Shown: positions 16,558 to 29,771, counted from the first letter of the stretch. The stretch is DNA of 64,000 bases from Micromonospora sp. WMMD1082 (GCF_029626175.1 NZ_JARUBM010000002.1:6341001-6405000); one strand, 5' to 3'. Translations and numbers: made by a program. The notes: a model not told the origin generated them from the sequence alone.

Positions 16558-17195
16558 GCCGCACTTCCCTGGACCACGGCCCGACCCAGCTCGTCCAGCA
16601 TGTCGGTGTTCAGCCGGTACGCCCAGGAGACCTCGTCCAGGAAGCGCTGCCGCTCCACCTCGTCCCACGGCGCGGTGTCGAGCAGGTCCCGGTAGTGCTG
16701 CTTGAAGGCGCGCGGATCCAGCCCGGGGAAGAGGAAGAACCCGACGCCGTCGGAGTCGAAGCCGAAGGTCCGGCGCAGCGCCCGCACCATCACCTGACCG
16801 CCCGAGAGGTCTCCCAGGTAACGGGTGTAGTGGTGGGCGACGAAGCCCGCCGGCCAGGTGAAGGCCACCTCCCGGAGGCGGGCCTGGTACTGCTGGGTGG
16901 CGGGGCCGGGCGTGATCCGGGCGGCCCAGTCCGGGCCGCACAGGAACGCCAGGTCGGCGGCGATGCGGGGCAGCCGGCGCAGCTCGTCGACGACGAAGGG
17001 CCCGGCGACCGGGTCGTCCCGCATCGCCTCGGCGGCCTCCTCCAGGGTCTGGTACACGACGTGCAGCTGCTCGAGGAGGGCGGCGTAACCGGCGCGGTCC
17101 AGCCGGCCCGCCAGCAGCGCGTCGAAGTACGTCACGCTCTGCGCGGCCCGATGGTCCGCCCTGGTCAATTCCCGCACCTGCGCCGCAAACCCCAT
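16554..17195 (-). CDS. hmuO: Biliverdin-producing heme oxygenase
   Basis: A 213-residue HmuO-type heme oxygenase that releases iron from heme. The proximal His is His15 in ELTRADHRAAQS, and the distal helix Gly-rich region is LGDLSGGQVMVRAL. FKQHYRDLLD and the C-terminal helix EVSWAYRLNTDMLDEL also match the family. An AGGAGG Shine-Dalgarno precedes the ATG, and an IdeR/DtxR-type iron box covers the promoter, so expression should rise in iron limitation. It is coupled to the DUF2470 gene. Confidence 0.93.
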   Translation of the reverse strand: MGFAAQVRELTRADHRAAQSVTYFDALLAGRLDRAGYAALLEQLHVVYQTLEEAAEAMRDDPVAGPFVVDELRRLPRIAADLAFLCGPDWAARITPGPATQQYQARLREVAFTWPAGFVAHHYTRYLGDLSGGQVMVRALRRTFGFDSDGVGFFLFPGLDPRAFKQHYRDLLDTAPWDEVERQRFLDEVSWAYRLNTDMLDELGRAVVQGSAA

Positions 17196-17206
17196 GTGAC
17201 CTCCTG

Positions 17207-17225
17207 TTAGGTAAGCCTAACCTAT
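17207..17225 (-). promoter_or_regulatory. IdeR/DtxR-type iron box
   Basis: TTAGGTAAGCCTAACCTAT matches the 19-bp consensus TTAGGTTAGCCTAACCTAA at 17 of 19 positions. It lies 11 bp upstream of the heme oxygenase ATG, where bound IdeR with Fe(II) would block transcription. Confidence 0.88.
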
Positions 17226-17388
17226 CATGATCGTCAAGCGCTGGGGAGACACCGAAAGTGCCAGCGTATGCCCCCGTTCGGGCCGCCGCGCACAGTGGAG
17301 CGCGCGCCGCCCCGGCGACCCCCGGCGCGACGGCGTGGCGGCATTGACACCGCCGACGGTGACGTGATGTGCTCACCCGGTCGCGGCA

Positions 17389-17409
17389 ATGACAACCGTA
17401 ATCATTATC
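17389..17409 (+). promoter_or_regulatory. Candidate Fur/Zur-family metal site
   Basis: An imperfect dyad (ATGACAACCGTAATCAT) running into CATTATC, the only AT-rich stretch before the SCO5389-family start at 17421. It resembles actinobacterial Fur/Zur-type sites in composition and ATGA/TCAT ends. The specific metal cannot be assigned. Confidence 0.4.
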
Positions 17410-17420
17410 TGAGGAGAAGC

Positions 17421-17813
17421 ATGTCTCTCACCGTGCCGCCGGACCTGCTGCGGGCCGCCGAATCCGGGTCCGTCGACGACGAGGCGTTCGTGGCCTGCGT
17501 CCGCGAGTCGCTGCCGTACGCCTGGCAGACCGTCAGCCGGGTCGCCTCGGAGCTGGCCTCCTCCGGCGCCGAGTTCGCCGACAACGAGCTGCCCCCGCCC
17601 AGCGAGGCCGACCGGGGGCAGCTGCTGCGCGCGCTGGCCAGCGACGCCATCCGGTCCAGCCTGGAGCGCCACTTCGGCGTGAAGCTGGCGTTCCAGAACT
17701 GCCACCGGGTCGCCGCGTTCCGGCCGTCGGCCGTCGACTCCGACACCTACCGCCGGTTTATCTCGATCCGGGGCCAGCTGCTCAACCAGTCCCCCGAACT
17801 GCGTGACTGCTGA
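17421..17813 (+). CDS. SCO5389-family protein
   Basis: A 130-residue conserved actinobacterial protein of unknown function. Recognisable family blocks are FVACVRESLPYAWQTVSRVA, FADNELPPPSEADRGQLLRALASDAIR, ERHFGVKLAFQNCHRVAAFRP and the invariant C-terminus QLLNQSPELRDC. A GAGGAG Shine-Dalgarno lies ahead of the ATG. The end overlaps the GTG of the next gene by 11 bp, so they form one operon, possibly under metal control. Confidence 0.78.
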   Translation: MSLTVPPDLLRAAESGSVDDEAFVACVRESLPYAWQTVSRVASELASSGAEFADNELPPPSEADRGQLLRALASDAIRSSLERHFGVKLAFQNCHRVAAFRPSAVDSDTYRRFISIRGQLLNQSPELRDC

Positions 17814-18948
17814 TCCGACCGGGGCCCGGCGGGCCGGTCGGGGCGTACGCACGCACCTGTTCCTGCTCGCCGGGCAGCGCCCCGGCGACACCCATGCCGA
17901 GGCACTGGCGAGCGCCCACCGCTACGGCCGGGCGGCGGAGGCCGCCGGGTTCGACGGGGTGTGGATCGCCGAGCACCACTTCATCCCCTACGGGGTCTGC
18001 CCCTCCGCGATCGCCTTCGCCGCGCACCTGCTCGGCGCCACCCGCGGCATCGAGGTCGGCACCGCCGCCTGCATCCTGTCGAACCGCCATCCGGTCGCGC
18101 TCGGCGAGGAGGCGGCGCTGCTGCACGAGTTGTCCGGCGGCCGGTTCCGGCTCGGTGTCGGCCGTGGCGGGCCCTGGGTCGACCTGGAGGTCTTCGGCAC
18201 CGGGCCGGACCGCTTCCACGAGGGGTTCCCCGACGCGCTGGAGCTGCTGACCCGGTGGCTGTCCGGGGCGGCGGCGGTGCACGGCAACGGGCGCTTCCCG
18301 TTCCGGCCGGTCCGGGTGGTGCCGCGCCCGCGCGGGCGGCTGCCCGTCTGGGTCGCCGCGACCACGCCCGCCACGGTCGACCTCGCCGCCCGCCACGGCC
18401 TGCCGTTGCTGCTCGGCCTGCACGCCGACCTGGCCGAGAAGGCGGAGCTGCTCGACCGCTACGCGCGGGTGGCCGATGCGCACGGCCACGACCTCGCCGG
18501 CATCGGTCACGCCAGCGCGCATGTCGCGCACGTCGCGGCGACCGACGAGGAGGCGGCGCGGGCCGTCCGCGCCGGGCTTCCGCCGCTGCTGGCCGGCACC
18601 CGGGAGTACGTCCGGCTGGACGGCGCGCCGGCCGGGCAGCGGGATCCGGCCGGCTACGTGGACCGGCTGATCGACATCCACCCGGTGGGCTCACCCCACC
18701 GCTGCCGGGACGCGGTCGCGCGGGCGGCGGCGCTGCCGGGCGTACGGCATCTGCTGTTCATGGTGGAGGCGGCCGGCGGGCCGGAGCACGGCCTGGCCAC
18801 CATCGCCCGGCTGGCCACGGAGGTGCTCGACCTCGCCGCGGCCGTACCGCACCCGGCGGACGAGCCGGTGGCGGCGGATCGGGCGGGTTCGGCGTCGGGC
18901 GCCGGCGCCACCGGCTACCATGCCACTCATGGAAACGGTTACCGTTAG
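17803..18948 (+). CDS. LLM-class flavin/F420-dependent oxidoreductase
   Basis: A 381-residue luciferase-like oxidoreductase: AAEAAGFDGVWIAEHHFIPYGVCPSA, GIEVGTAACILSNRHPVALGEEAALLHELSGGRFRLGVGRGGPWVDLEVFGTG and GRLPVWVAATTPATVDLAARHGLP. No specific substrate is indicated; cofactor may be FMN or F420. The start GTG lies inside the preceding gene. The C-terminal 35 residues are low-complexity, and the last codons contain a 13-bp inverted repeat that may regulate the next gene. Confidence 0.83.
   Translation: MTADPTGARRAGRGVRTHLFLLAGQRPGDTHAEALASAHRYGRAAEAAGFDGVWIAEHHFIPYGVCPSAIAFAAHLLGATRGIEVGTAACILSNRHPVALGEEAALLHELSGGRFRLGVGRGGPWVDLEVFGTGPDRFHEGFPDALELLTRWLSGAAAVHGNGRFPFRPVRVVPRPRGRLPVWVAATTPATVDLAARHGLPLLLGLHADLAEKAELLDRYARVADAHGHDLAGIGHASAHVAHVAATDEEAARAVRAGLPPLLAGTREYVRLDGAPAGQRDPAGYVDRLIDIHPVGSPHRCRDAVARAAALPGVRHLLFMVEAAGGPEHGLATIARLATEVLDLAAAVPHPADEPVAADRAGSASGAGATGYHATHGNGYR
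18934..18946. promoter_or_regulatory. 13-bp inverted repeat upstream of the CooC-like ATPase
   Basis: AACGGTTACCGTT has perfect 6-bp arms around one base, lies within the last codons of the oxidoreductase gene and 24 bp before the ATPase ATG. Candidate operator. Confidence 0.35.
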
Positions 18949-18969
18949 CAATTGGATGGTGGGGCGCCG

Positions 18970-19956
18970 ATGAAGACCGCCTTCGTGGGAAAGGGCGGCA
19001 GCGGGAAGACCACCCTCGCCGCGCTCTACGCCCGCCATCTCGCCGCCGAGGGCCGGCCCGTGCTGGCCGTCGACGCCGACATCAACCAGCACCTCGCCGT
19101 CGCCCTCGGCGGCCCGGCGCACGCCGCCACCCCGATGCGGCCGCTGGGCGAGCACCTGCCGGCGATCAAGGAGTACCTGCGCGGCGACAACCCGCGCATC
19201 GGCTCGGCCGCCGAGATGGTGAAGACCACCCCACCGGGGCGGGGTTCCCGGCTGCTGCGGGTGGTGGAGGAGAACCCGGTCTACGCGGCCTGCGTCGGCA
19301 CCGTCGGCGGGGTGCGGATGGCGGCGACCGGCGAGTTCAGCGCCGCCGACCTCGGCGTGGCCTGCTATCACTCCAAGGTGGGCGCGGTCGAGCTGCTGCT
19401 CAACCACATGCTCGACGGGCCCGGCGAGTACGTGGTGGTGGACATGACCGCCGGGGCCGACTCGTTCGCCTCGGGGCTGTTCACCCGCTTCGACCGCACC
19501 TTCCTGGTCTGCGAGCCGACGGTGCGCAGCGTCGGCGTCTACCGCCAGTACGCCGGCTACGCCCGCGACTACGGGGTGGCCCTGTCGGTGATCGGCAACA
19601 AGGTCGAGGACGCCACCGACGTGGAGTTCCTCCGTGAGCACGTCGGCGCCGACCTGCTGACCTGGTTCGGCCGGTCGGCGTACGTGCGGCGGGCCGAGCG
19701 CGGCACGGTCGGGCCGCTGCACGACCTGGAGGAGGAGAACCGGGCCGTGCTGCGGCGACTGGCCGACGCCGTCGACGGCACCACCCAGGACTGGCCGGCG
19801 TTCACCCGGTGGGCCCACGAGTTCCACCGGCGCAACGCCGAGGCCTGGGCCAACGACCGCACCGGCGTCGACCTCGCGGCGCAGATCGACCCGGAGTTCC
19901 AGCTCGGCGACGCCGTTGCCGGCCAGGTCCCTCGTCGTCACGCCCTGTCGGGCTGA
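18970..19956 (+). CDS. CooC/MinD-like P-loop ATPase
   Basis: A 328-residue SIMIBI-class ATPase. The deviant Walker A is VGKGGSGKTTLAALYARHL, switch I has VDADINQHL and Walker B has VVVDMTAGADSF. FLVCEPTVRSVGVYRQYAGYA and LSVIGNKVED complete the nucleotide site. Closest by eye to CooC-type nickel-insertion/CO dehydrogenase maturation ATPases, but no dehydrogenase gene is nearby. The ATG at 18970 is chosen over an in-frame TTG at 18952 because of a GGTGGGG Shine-Dalgarno. Confidence 0.8.
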   Translation: MKTAFVGKGGSGKTTLAALYARHLAAEGRPVLAVDADINQHLAVALGGPAHAATPMRPLGEHLPAIKEYLRGDNPRIGSAAEMVKTTPPGRGSRLLRVVEENPVYAACVGTVGGVRMAATGEFSAADLGVACYHSKVGAVELLLNHMLDGPGEYVVVDMTAGADSFASGLFTRFDRTFLVCEPTVRSVGVYRQYAGYARDYGVALSVIGNKVEDATDVEFLREHVGADLLTWFGRSAYVRRAERGTVGPLHDLEEENRAVLRRLADAVDGTTQDWPAFTRWAHEFHRRNAEAWANDRTGVDLAAQIDPEFQLGDAVAGQVPRRHALSG

Positions 19957-20062
19957 GCACGCTCGGCCGGCCCCGCGCCCGGCGCCATTGTTCCGGTGCG
20001 GTTAACGGTCTGTCCCGCATGGACGCCAGCTCTGGCGCGGACCGCGACATCTTGCGACGCTA

Positions 20063-21472
20063 GTGATCGTGTATGACTACGACCTGTTGGTGCTGGGTTC
20101 CGGACCCAGCGGGCAGAAGGCCGCGATCGCCGCCGCGAAGCTGGGCCGGCGGGTCGGCCTGGTGGAGCGGCGCGACATGATCGGCGGCGTCTGCATCAAC
20201 ACCGGCACGGTGCCGTCCAAGACCCTGCGCGAGGCCGTGCTCTATCTGACCGGCCTGAGTCAACGGGACCTCTACGGCAGCAGTTACCGGGTCAAGGAGG
20301 AGATCACGGTCAGCGACCTGGCCGCCCGGACCCAGCACGTGATCAACCGGCAGGTCGACGTCATCCGTAACCAGCTGGCCCGCAACCGGGTCGCGGTGAT
20401 CACCGGTACCGGACGCTTCGCCGACGCGCACTCGGTCTGGGTCGACGGTGGCTCCGGGCGCGAGTCCAGGGTCACCTTCGACAAGGCCGTCATCGCCGCG
20501 GGCACCCGACCGGCCCGCCCGGACAGCGTCGACTTCGACGACCGGACGATCGTGGACTCCGACGGCGTCATCAACCTCCAGTCCGTGCCCCGCAGCATGG
20601 TGGTGGTCGGCGCCGGCGTGATCGGGATGGAGTACGCCTCGATGTTCGCCGCGCTCGGCACGAAGGTCACCGTGGTCGAGCGTCGGGAGAAGATGCTCGA
20701 CTTCTGCGACGAGGAGGTCGTCGAGTCGCTCCGGTACCACCTGCGCGACCTGTCCGTGACGTTCCGCTTCGGCGAGGAGGTCGCCGCGGTGGAGAAGCAC
20801 CAGACCGCCGCGCTGTGCATCCTCAAGAGCGGCAAGAAGATCGTCGCGGACACCGTCATGTACTCCGCCGGCCGGCAGGGCCAGACCGACGGGCTGGACC
20901 TGCCGGCGGCCGGGCTCGCGGCCGACCGGCGCGGCCGCATCGAGGTCGACGCGAACTTCCGCACCACGGTGGAGAACATCTACGCGGTCGGTGACGTGAT
21001 CGGCTTTCCGGCGCTGGCGTCGACCTCGATGGAGCAGGGGCGGCTGGCCGCGCAGCACGCCTGCGGCGAACCGGCCCGCGCCATGCACCAGCTCCAGCCG
21101 ATCGGCATCTACACGATCCCCGAGATCAGCTTCGTCGGAAAGACCGAGGAGGAGCTGACCGACAGCGCGACGCCGTTCGAGGTGGGCATCGCCCGCTACC
21201 GCGAGCTGGCGCGCGGCCAGATCGTCGGCGACTCGTACGGGATGTTGAAGCTGCTCGTCTCGCCGGAGGACGGCCGGCTGCTCGGCGTGCACGTCTTCGG
21301 CACCGGCGCCACCGAGATCGTCCACATCGGGCAGACGGTGATGGGCTGCGGCGGCACGGTCGACTACCTGGTCGACACCGTGTTCAACTACCCGACCCTC
21401 GCCGAGGCGTACAAGGTGGCCGCCCTGGACGCCTCCAACAAGATCCGCAACATCACCCGGATCGACGGCTGA
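20063..21472 (+). CDS. sthA: Si-specific soluble NAD(P)+ transhydrogenase
   Basis: A 469-residue flavoprotein disulfide reductase-fold enzyme that exchanges hydride between NADPH and NAD+. The N-terminal FAD motif is [20 protein letters not shown], the NAD(P) motif is [20 protein letters not shown], and [22 protein letters not shown] binds FAD. The redox segment reads [13 protein letters not shown]: only the first of the two usual Cys remains, which distinguishes SthA from lipoamide dehydrogenase. The GTG at 20063 starts the conserved frame. It is convergent with aceB across a strong hairpin. Confidence 0.92.
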   Translation: MIVYDYDLLVLGSGPSGQKAAIAAAKLGRRVGLVERRDMIGGVCINTGTVPSKTLREAVLYLTGLSQRDLYGSSYRVKEEITVSDLAARTQHVINRQVDVIRNQLARNRVAVITGTGRFADAHSVWVDGGSGRESRVTFDKAVIAAGTRPARPDSVDFDDRTIVDSDGVINLQSVPRSMVVVGAGVIGMEYASMFAALGTKVTVVERREKMLDFCDEEVVESLRYHLRDLSVTFRFGEEVAAVEKHQTAALCILKSGKKIVADTVMYSAGRQGQTDGLDLPAAGLAADRRGRIEVDANFRTTVENIYAVGDVIGFPALASTSMEQGRLAAQHACGEPARAMHQLQPIGIYTIPEISFVGKTEEELTDSATPFEVGIARYRELARGQIVGDSYGMLKLLVSPEDGRLLGVHVFGTGATEIVHIGQTVMGCGGTVDYLVDTVFNYPTLAEAYKVAALDASNKIRNITRIDG

Positions 21473-21473
21473 C

Positions 21474-21506
21474 CGCCGGGCCGGGGACGCGTGCCCCGGC
21501 CCGGCG
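21474..21506. terminator. Bidirectional hairpin between sthA and aceB
   Basis: 13-bp perfect stem (left arm CGCCGGGCCGGGG) with a 7-base loop, fitting the 47-bp gap between convergent stops. No T-tract, as is common in high-GC actinobacteria. Confidence 0.75.
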
Positions 21507-21519
21507 CGGTGGCCGCCGC

Positions 21520-23126
21520 TCAGCCGCCCACCGGGGACGGCTCCCGCACCGGGCCCAGGTGCCGGGCGTACGCGCGGGTGGTGAAGAACGCCGGCAGTTC
21601 CTCGCCCAGCGCGGTCTCCTCGACGATCCGCGCGGCCTGCTCGGCCCGTTCCCGGTCGGCGCCCTCGCGCCCCCCGGTCAGCGCGGTCAGCTCATCGGCC
21701 AGGATCGACCGGACCAGTTCCTCGGTGACGCACCCCCCGCCGGCCAGCGGTGTACCGTGGTGCAGCCACTGCCAGACCTGGCAGCGGGCGATCTCGGCGG
21801 TGGCCGCGTCCTCCATCAGGTTCCACAGGGCCACCGCGCCGGCGCCACCGAGCCACGCGTCGAGGTAGCGCAGCGCCACCGCGACGTTGGCGCGCACCCC
21901 CGCCTCGGTGACCTGCCCCGGGGTCTTGTCCACCGAGAGCAGGTCGGCGGCGGTGACCGCCACGTCGTCGCGCTGCCGGTCGAGCTGGTGCGGCCGGTCC
22001 CCCAGCACCGCGTCGAAGACCTCCCGACAGGTCGGCACCAGGCCGGGGTGGGCGACCCACGAGCCGTCGAAGCCGTCGCCGGCCTCCCGCTGCTTGTCCG
22101 CCCGCACCTTGGCCAGCGCGACCTCGTTGACCTCCGGGTCCCGGCTGGGCACGAAGGCGGCCATCCCGCCGATCGCGTGCGCGCCGCGCCGGTGGCAGGT
22201 GCGCACCAGCAGTTCGGTGTACGCGCGCATGAACGGCACGGTCATCGTCACCTCGGCGCGGTCCGGCAGGACGAAGTCCGGCCACTGCCCGAAGTTCTTG
22301 ATCACGCTGAAGATGTAGTCCCAGCGGCCGGCGTTGAGCCCCGCCGAGTGCTCCCGCAGCTCGTAGAGGATCTCCTCCATCTCGAACGCCGCGGTGATCG
22401 TCTCGATCAGGGTGGTCGCCCGGATGGTGCCCTGCGGCAGGCGCAGGTAGTGCTGGGCGAAGACGAAGATGTCGTTCCACAGCCGCGCCTCGCGGTGGTC
22501 CTCCAGCTTCGGTAGGTAGAAGTACGGCCCGGCGCCGGCCGCGAGTTGCCGCCGGGCGCAGTGGAAGAGGTAGAGCCCGAAGTCGACCAGGCTGGCCGAG
22601 ATCGGCCGCCCGTCCACCACGATCCCCTTCTCCACCAGGTGCCAGCCGCGCGGCCGGACCACGATGGTGGCGAGGTCGTCGCCGAGGGCGTACCGCTTGC
22701 CGCGCGGGTCGGTGAAGTCGATCCGCCGGTCCAGGGCGTCCATCAGGTTGAGCTGGCCGCCGATGACGTTGTGCCAGGTCGGCGCGGTGGCGTCCTCGAA
22801 GTCGGCGAGCCACACCTTGGCGCCGGAGTTCAGCGCGTTGACGGTCATCTTGCGGTCCGGCGGTCCGGTGATCTCGACCCGCCGGTCCTCCAGGCCGGGG
22901 GCGAGCGGCGCCACCCGCCAGGTCGGGTCGGCGCGGACGCCGGCGGTCTCCGGCAGGAAGTCGGGGAACTGGCCGGTGGCGAACCGGTCCCGGCGGGCCC
23001 GGCGGGTGTCCAGCAGGGCCACCCGCCGGGCGGCGAACTCGCTGTCCAGCGTGACCAGGAACTCCAGCGCGTCGGGCGTGAGCACCTCGTCGAACCGCTC
23101 CGCCATCGGGCCGATGATCTCGTGTC

Positions 23127-23130
<4 letters not shown>
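21520..23130 (-). CDS. aceB: Malate synthase A
   Basis: Condenses glyoxylate with acetyl-CoA to malate, the second step of the glyoxylate shunt. The 536 residues match isoform A length. Motifs include [45 protein letters not shown], the catalytic-arginine region [21 protein letters not shown], and [17 protein letters not shown]. The ATG at 23130 overlaps the aceA stop as ATGA, so the two shunt enzymes are coupled. Confidence 0.95.
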
Positions 23131-24398
<1,268 letters not shown>

Positions 24399-24541
24399 CG
24401 TCGCTCATTCCCTTCGGATTTCGTCGGCACCCGGTGGCGCTGCGTAAACGCCGGTCCACCGGTGTGCAGCCCACGGTCACACGCGCTGCCGAGCGGGGTC
24501 GAGAGACGGAAAAGGCCAATTATTGAAAAGTCAACCGGCGC

Positions 24542-24554
24542 TTTTGCGAAGTTG
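24542..24554. promoter_or_regulatory. RamB-like binding site between aceA and its regulator
   Basis: The complement of this stretch reads CAACTTCGCAAAA, differing at one base from the Corynebacterium RamB core AACTTTGCAAA. It lies in the only AT-rich part of the 217-bp gap between aceA and the regulator gene. Confidence 0.6.
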
Positions 24555-24615
24555 TGAAAGCACCCATTCGCAGCAGTGCTAATGTGACCGGATCCGTTAC
24601 CGGGGAGCCAGGGAG

Positions 24616-26010
24616 GTGAGAGCGATCGCCAAGACCTTCGCCGGGGGCCGGCTGCGCCGGATGCGCGAGGAGCGGGGGCTCAGCCAGACGGAGCTGGCCC
24701 GGCACCTCAGCATCTCCCCGAGCTATCTCAACCAGATCGAGCACGACAGCCGGCCGCTGACGGTCCCGGTGCTGCTGCGCATCACCGAGCTGTTCGGCGT
24801 CGATCCGACCGTGTTCGCCGCGCACGACACCCCGCGCCTGGTCACCGGCCTGCGCGAGGCGCTGCCCGGCCGCGCCGGCCTGGCCGAGCTGACCGAGCTG
24901 GCCACCCGGCTGCCGGAGGTCGCCGCGGCGGTCATCGAGCTGCACCGCCGCTACCAGCAGGCCGACGAGCAGCTCGCCGAGCTGGTCGGCGACCGCGAGC
25001 GGGTCGGCCGCAGCCCGCACGACCAGGTCACCGAGTTCTTCTACCGGCGGCAGAACTACGTACCGGACCTGGACGAGGAGGCCGAGCGGCTGTCCGCACG
25101 GATGGGACTGCGCCGCGGCGAGGTCCGGACCCTGCTGCGCGACCGGCTGGCCCAGCGGCACGGCGTACGCGTCCGGCGCGAGGATGCCGCGGCGCTCGGC
25201 GGGGAGCTGCACCGTTACCGCCCGCAGACCCGCACCCTGCACCTGTCCACGTCGCTGCGCGGCGGGCAGGAGGCGATGCGGATGGCCGCGCAGATCGCGC
25301 TGCTGGAGTTCGCCGACGTCATCGACGAGATCGTGGAATCGGAAGAGTTCGACGACGTGCAGACCCAGATCCTCACCCGGGTCGGCCTGGCCAACTACTT
25401 CGCGGCGGCGCTGATCCTGCCGTACGAACACTTCCTGGCCGCCGCGGAGCAGCATCGCTACGATATCGACCTGCTCACCCAGCACTACGCGATGGGCTGG
25501 GAGACGGTCTGCCACCGGCTCAGCACGCTCCAGCGTCCCCGGGCGCGCGGGGTGCCGTTCTCGTTCGTCCGGGTCGACCGGGCCGGCAACATGTCGAAAC
25601 GCCAGTCGGCCACCGGCTTCCCGTTCTCCCGCACCGGCGGCACCTGTCCACTCTGGACGGTGTACGAGGCGTTCGGCGCGCCGGGTCGGGTGGTGACCCA
25701 GGTGGCCGCGATGCCGGACGGGCAGCGCTACCTGTGGATCGCCCGCACCATCACCCGCCACCACGGCGGCTACGGCCAACCGGGCAAGGCGTACGCGATC
25801 GGGCTGGGCTGCGAGGTGCGGCACGCTTCCCGGCTGGTCTACTCCACCGGGATGGACCTGCACGCGGCCGAGGCCGCGACGCCGATCGGGCCGGGCTGCA
25901 AGACCTGCGAGCGGATGACCTGCCCGCAGCGGGCCGCCCCGCCGATCAGCCGGCAGCTGGACGTGGACGAGAACCGCAGCACCTTCATCCCGTACCCGCT
26001 GCGGACCTGA
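24616..26010 (+). CDS. ScfR/RamB-type short-chain fatty acyl transcriptional regulator
   Basis: A 464-residue regulator. The N-terminal XRE HTH (residues about 10-65: RLRRMREERGLSQTELARHLSISPSYLNQIEHD) is followed by an IrrE-like segment (ALLEFADVIDEI) and a DUF2083-type domain with NYFAAALILPYEHF, RVDRAGNMSKRQSATGFPF and the Cys cluster GPGCKTCERMTCPQR. Such proteins (RamB, ScfR) control glyoxylate and acetate genes, which matches the divergent aceA-aceB operon. The 3' end overlaps the convergent LacI gene by 26 bp. Confidence 0.92.
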   Translation: MRAIAKTFAGGRLRRMREERGLSQTELARHLSISPSYLNQIEHDSRPLTVPVLLRITELFGVDPTVFAAHDTPRLVTGLREALPGRAGLAELTELATRLPEVAAAVIELHRRYQQADEQLAELVGDRERVGRSPHDQVTEFFYRRQNYVPDLDEEAERLSARMGLRRGEVRTLLRDRLAQRHGVRVRREDAAALGGELHRYRPQTRTLHLSTSLRGGQEAMRMAAQIALLEFADVIDEIVESEEFDDVQTQILTRVGLANYFAAALILPYEHFLAAAEQHRYDIDLLTQHYAMGWETVCHRLSTLQRPRARGVPFSFVRVDRAGNMSKRQSATGFPFSRTGGTCPLWTVYEAFGAPGRVVTQVAAMPDGQRYLWIARTITRHHGGYGQPGKAYAIGLGCEVRHASRLVYSTGMDLHAAEAATPIGPGCKTCERMTCPQRAAPPISRQLDVDENRSTFIPYPLRT

Positions 26011-27013
26011 ACCCGGTGCTCTCCCGCGTGACGAGCCGGAACGGCGTGGCCGGGGTGAGCGGCCCGGCCACCTGCGCGCCCTCGATGCGGGCGATCAGCC
26101 GGCGCACGGCCAGGTGGGCGATCTGCTCCTTGTCCGGGGCGATGGTGGTCAGGGTGGGCGTGCCGAACCGGCTCTCCTCGATGTCGTCGATGCCGACCAC
26201 GGCGACCTCCCCCGGCACGTCACGGCCGGCTTCCCGCGCCGCGCGCACCGCGCCGATCGCGATCAGGTCGTTGTAGCCGAACACCGCGTCGGGTGGTTCG
26301 TCGAGGTCCAGCAGGTCGCGCATGGCGCGTACGCCGTCGCGCCGGCCGAACCGCGCGGTGACCGCGACCAGTTCCGGCCGGTACGGCAGTCCCGCCTCGG
26401 TCAACGCCTCCCGGTAGCCGCGCAACCGGAGGTGCGCGGCCTGGCTCTCGTCGCCGAGGCGGGCACCGATGAAGGCGACCCGCCGGCGCCCCAGCGCCAG
26501 CAGGTGCCGGACCGCCAGGCGGCTGGCGGCGACGTTGTCGATGGCGATGTGGTCGTACGGGACGTCGTGGACCCCCTCGCCGATCAGCACCAACGGGGTG
26601 TCGCTGGTCCGGGCCAGCACCTCGTCGCGACCGATGCGCACCGGGCTGAAGACGAGCCCGTCGATGACGTGCCGCTGGGCTCCGTTGAGCAGCGACAGCT
26701 CGGCGTCGTACGCGCCGGCGGTGTTCTCCATCACCAGCGTGTAACCGAGGCTGCCGGCCTCCCGGATGGCGATCTCGGCCAGCTCCGCGAAGTACGGATT
26801 GGTCAACTCCGGGATGGCCAGGGCGATCAGCCCGGTCCGGCCGCGCCGCAGGTGCCGGGCGCTCAGGTTGGGCGTGTAACCCAACTCGTCGATGGCCCGC
26901 TGCACCCGCTGCCGGGTCCGCTCGCCCACCGGGCGGTACCCGTTGACCACGTTGGAGACCGTGGCCAGCGAGACCCCGGCCCGCTCGGCGATGTCCTTCA
27001 GACTCACGCCCAC
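25985..27013 (-). CDS. LacI-family transcriptional regulator
   Basis: A 342-residue repressor. The HTH is SLKDIAERAGVSLATVSNVVNGYRPVGERTRQRVQRAIDELGYTPN, with the hinge SARHLRRGRTGLIAL and a periplasmic-binding-protein-like sensor (IPELTNPYFAELAEIAI, DAVFGYNDLIAIGAVRAAREAG, VAVVGIDDIEESRF). The GTG at 27013 is preferred because GGGGAGAG lies six bases upstream; a second GTG two codons later is possible. It faces the GH2 gene across a gap holding a 22-bp perfect palindrome, its probable operator. Confidence 0.9.
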   Translation of the reverse strand: MGVSLKDIAERAGVSLATVSNVVNGYRPVGERTRQRVQRAIDELGYTPNLSARHLRRGRTGLIALAIPELTNPYFAELAEIAIREAGSLGYTLVMENTAGAYDAELSLLNGAQRHVIDGLVFSPVRIGRDEVLARTSDTPLVLIGEGVHDVPYDHIAIDNVAASRLAVRHLLALGRRRVAFIGARLGDESQAAHLRLRGYREALTEAGLPYRPELVAVTARFGRRDGVRAMRDLLDLDEPPDAVFGYNDLIAIGAVRAAREAGRDVPGEVAVVGIDDIEESRFGTPTLTTIAPDKEQIAHLAVRRLIARIEGAQVAGPLTPATPFRLVTRESTGFRSAAGTG

Positions 27014-27069
27014 CGGCCGCTCTCCCCTCCACCGGCATCGACGACCCATTATTGACGACCGCCGGACGG

Positions 27070-27091
27070 GCCTCTATAACGTTATAGAGGC
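27070..27091. promoter_or_regulatory. Perfect 22-bp palindrome, LacI-type operator
   Basis: Half-site GCCTCTATAAC followed by its exact complement, with the central CG typical of LacI-family sites. It lies 57 bp upstream of the LacI start and 164 bp before the GH2 ATG, so one site can serve both. Confidence 0.8.
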
Positions 27092-27254
27092 GCTCATGGA
27101 TGTCGATGAGATCGCGCGCCACCGACAGGATCCCGCCGACACCGTCCCGGCGTGAGCGCCTGCCCGGGATCGGCCGACCCGGCCGGCCGTCCACCACCGC
27201 AGTCGCGTCGGCACACCATCCCGCTCGCGACCGTCCGTCCACATCGGAGACGGC

Positions 27255-29603
<2,349 letters not shown>

Positions 29604-29622
29604 CGACCGCGCCCTGACGACG

Positions 29623-29653
29623 CCCGGACCGGCCGCGCCCGCGCCGGTCCGGG
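29623..29653 (+). terminator. Hairpin after the GH2 gene
   Basis: 11-bp perfect stem (CCCGGACCGGC and its complement) with a 9-base loop, 20 bp after the GH2 stop. No T-tract. Confidence 0.65.
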
Positions 29654-29771
29654 CCCGGCCGGCCGGCCGTGACACAGACGGGGTCCATGATCGCGGGCGG
29701 TCACGACCGGGTGGTCGGTGCCGTGGGTACGGATACACTTTCCACCCCCACCGCGAGTGCAGGGCAGGTGC

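Noticed and set aside
20190..20225. Loss of the second redox Cys in the transhydrogenase as a defect
   Set aside because: [13 protein letters not shown] is normal for SthA, which does not use the disulfide.
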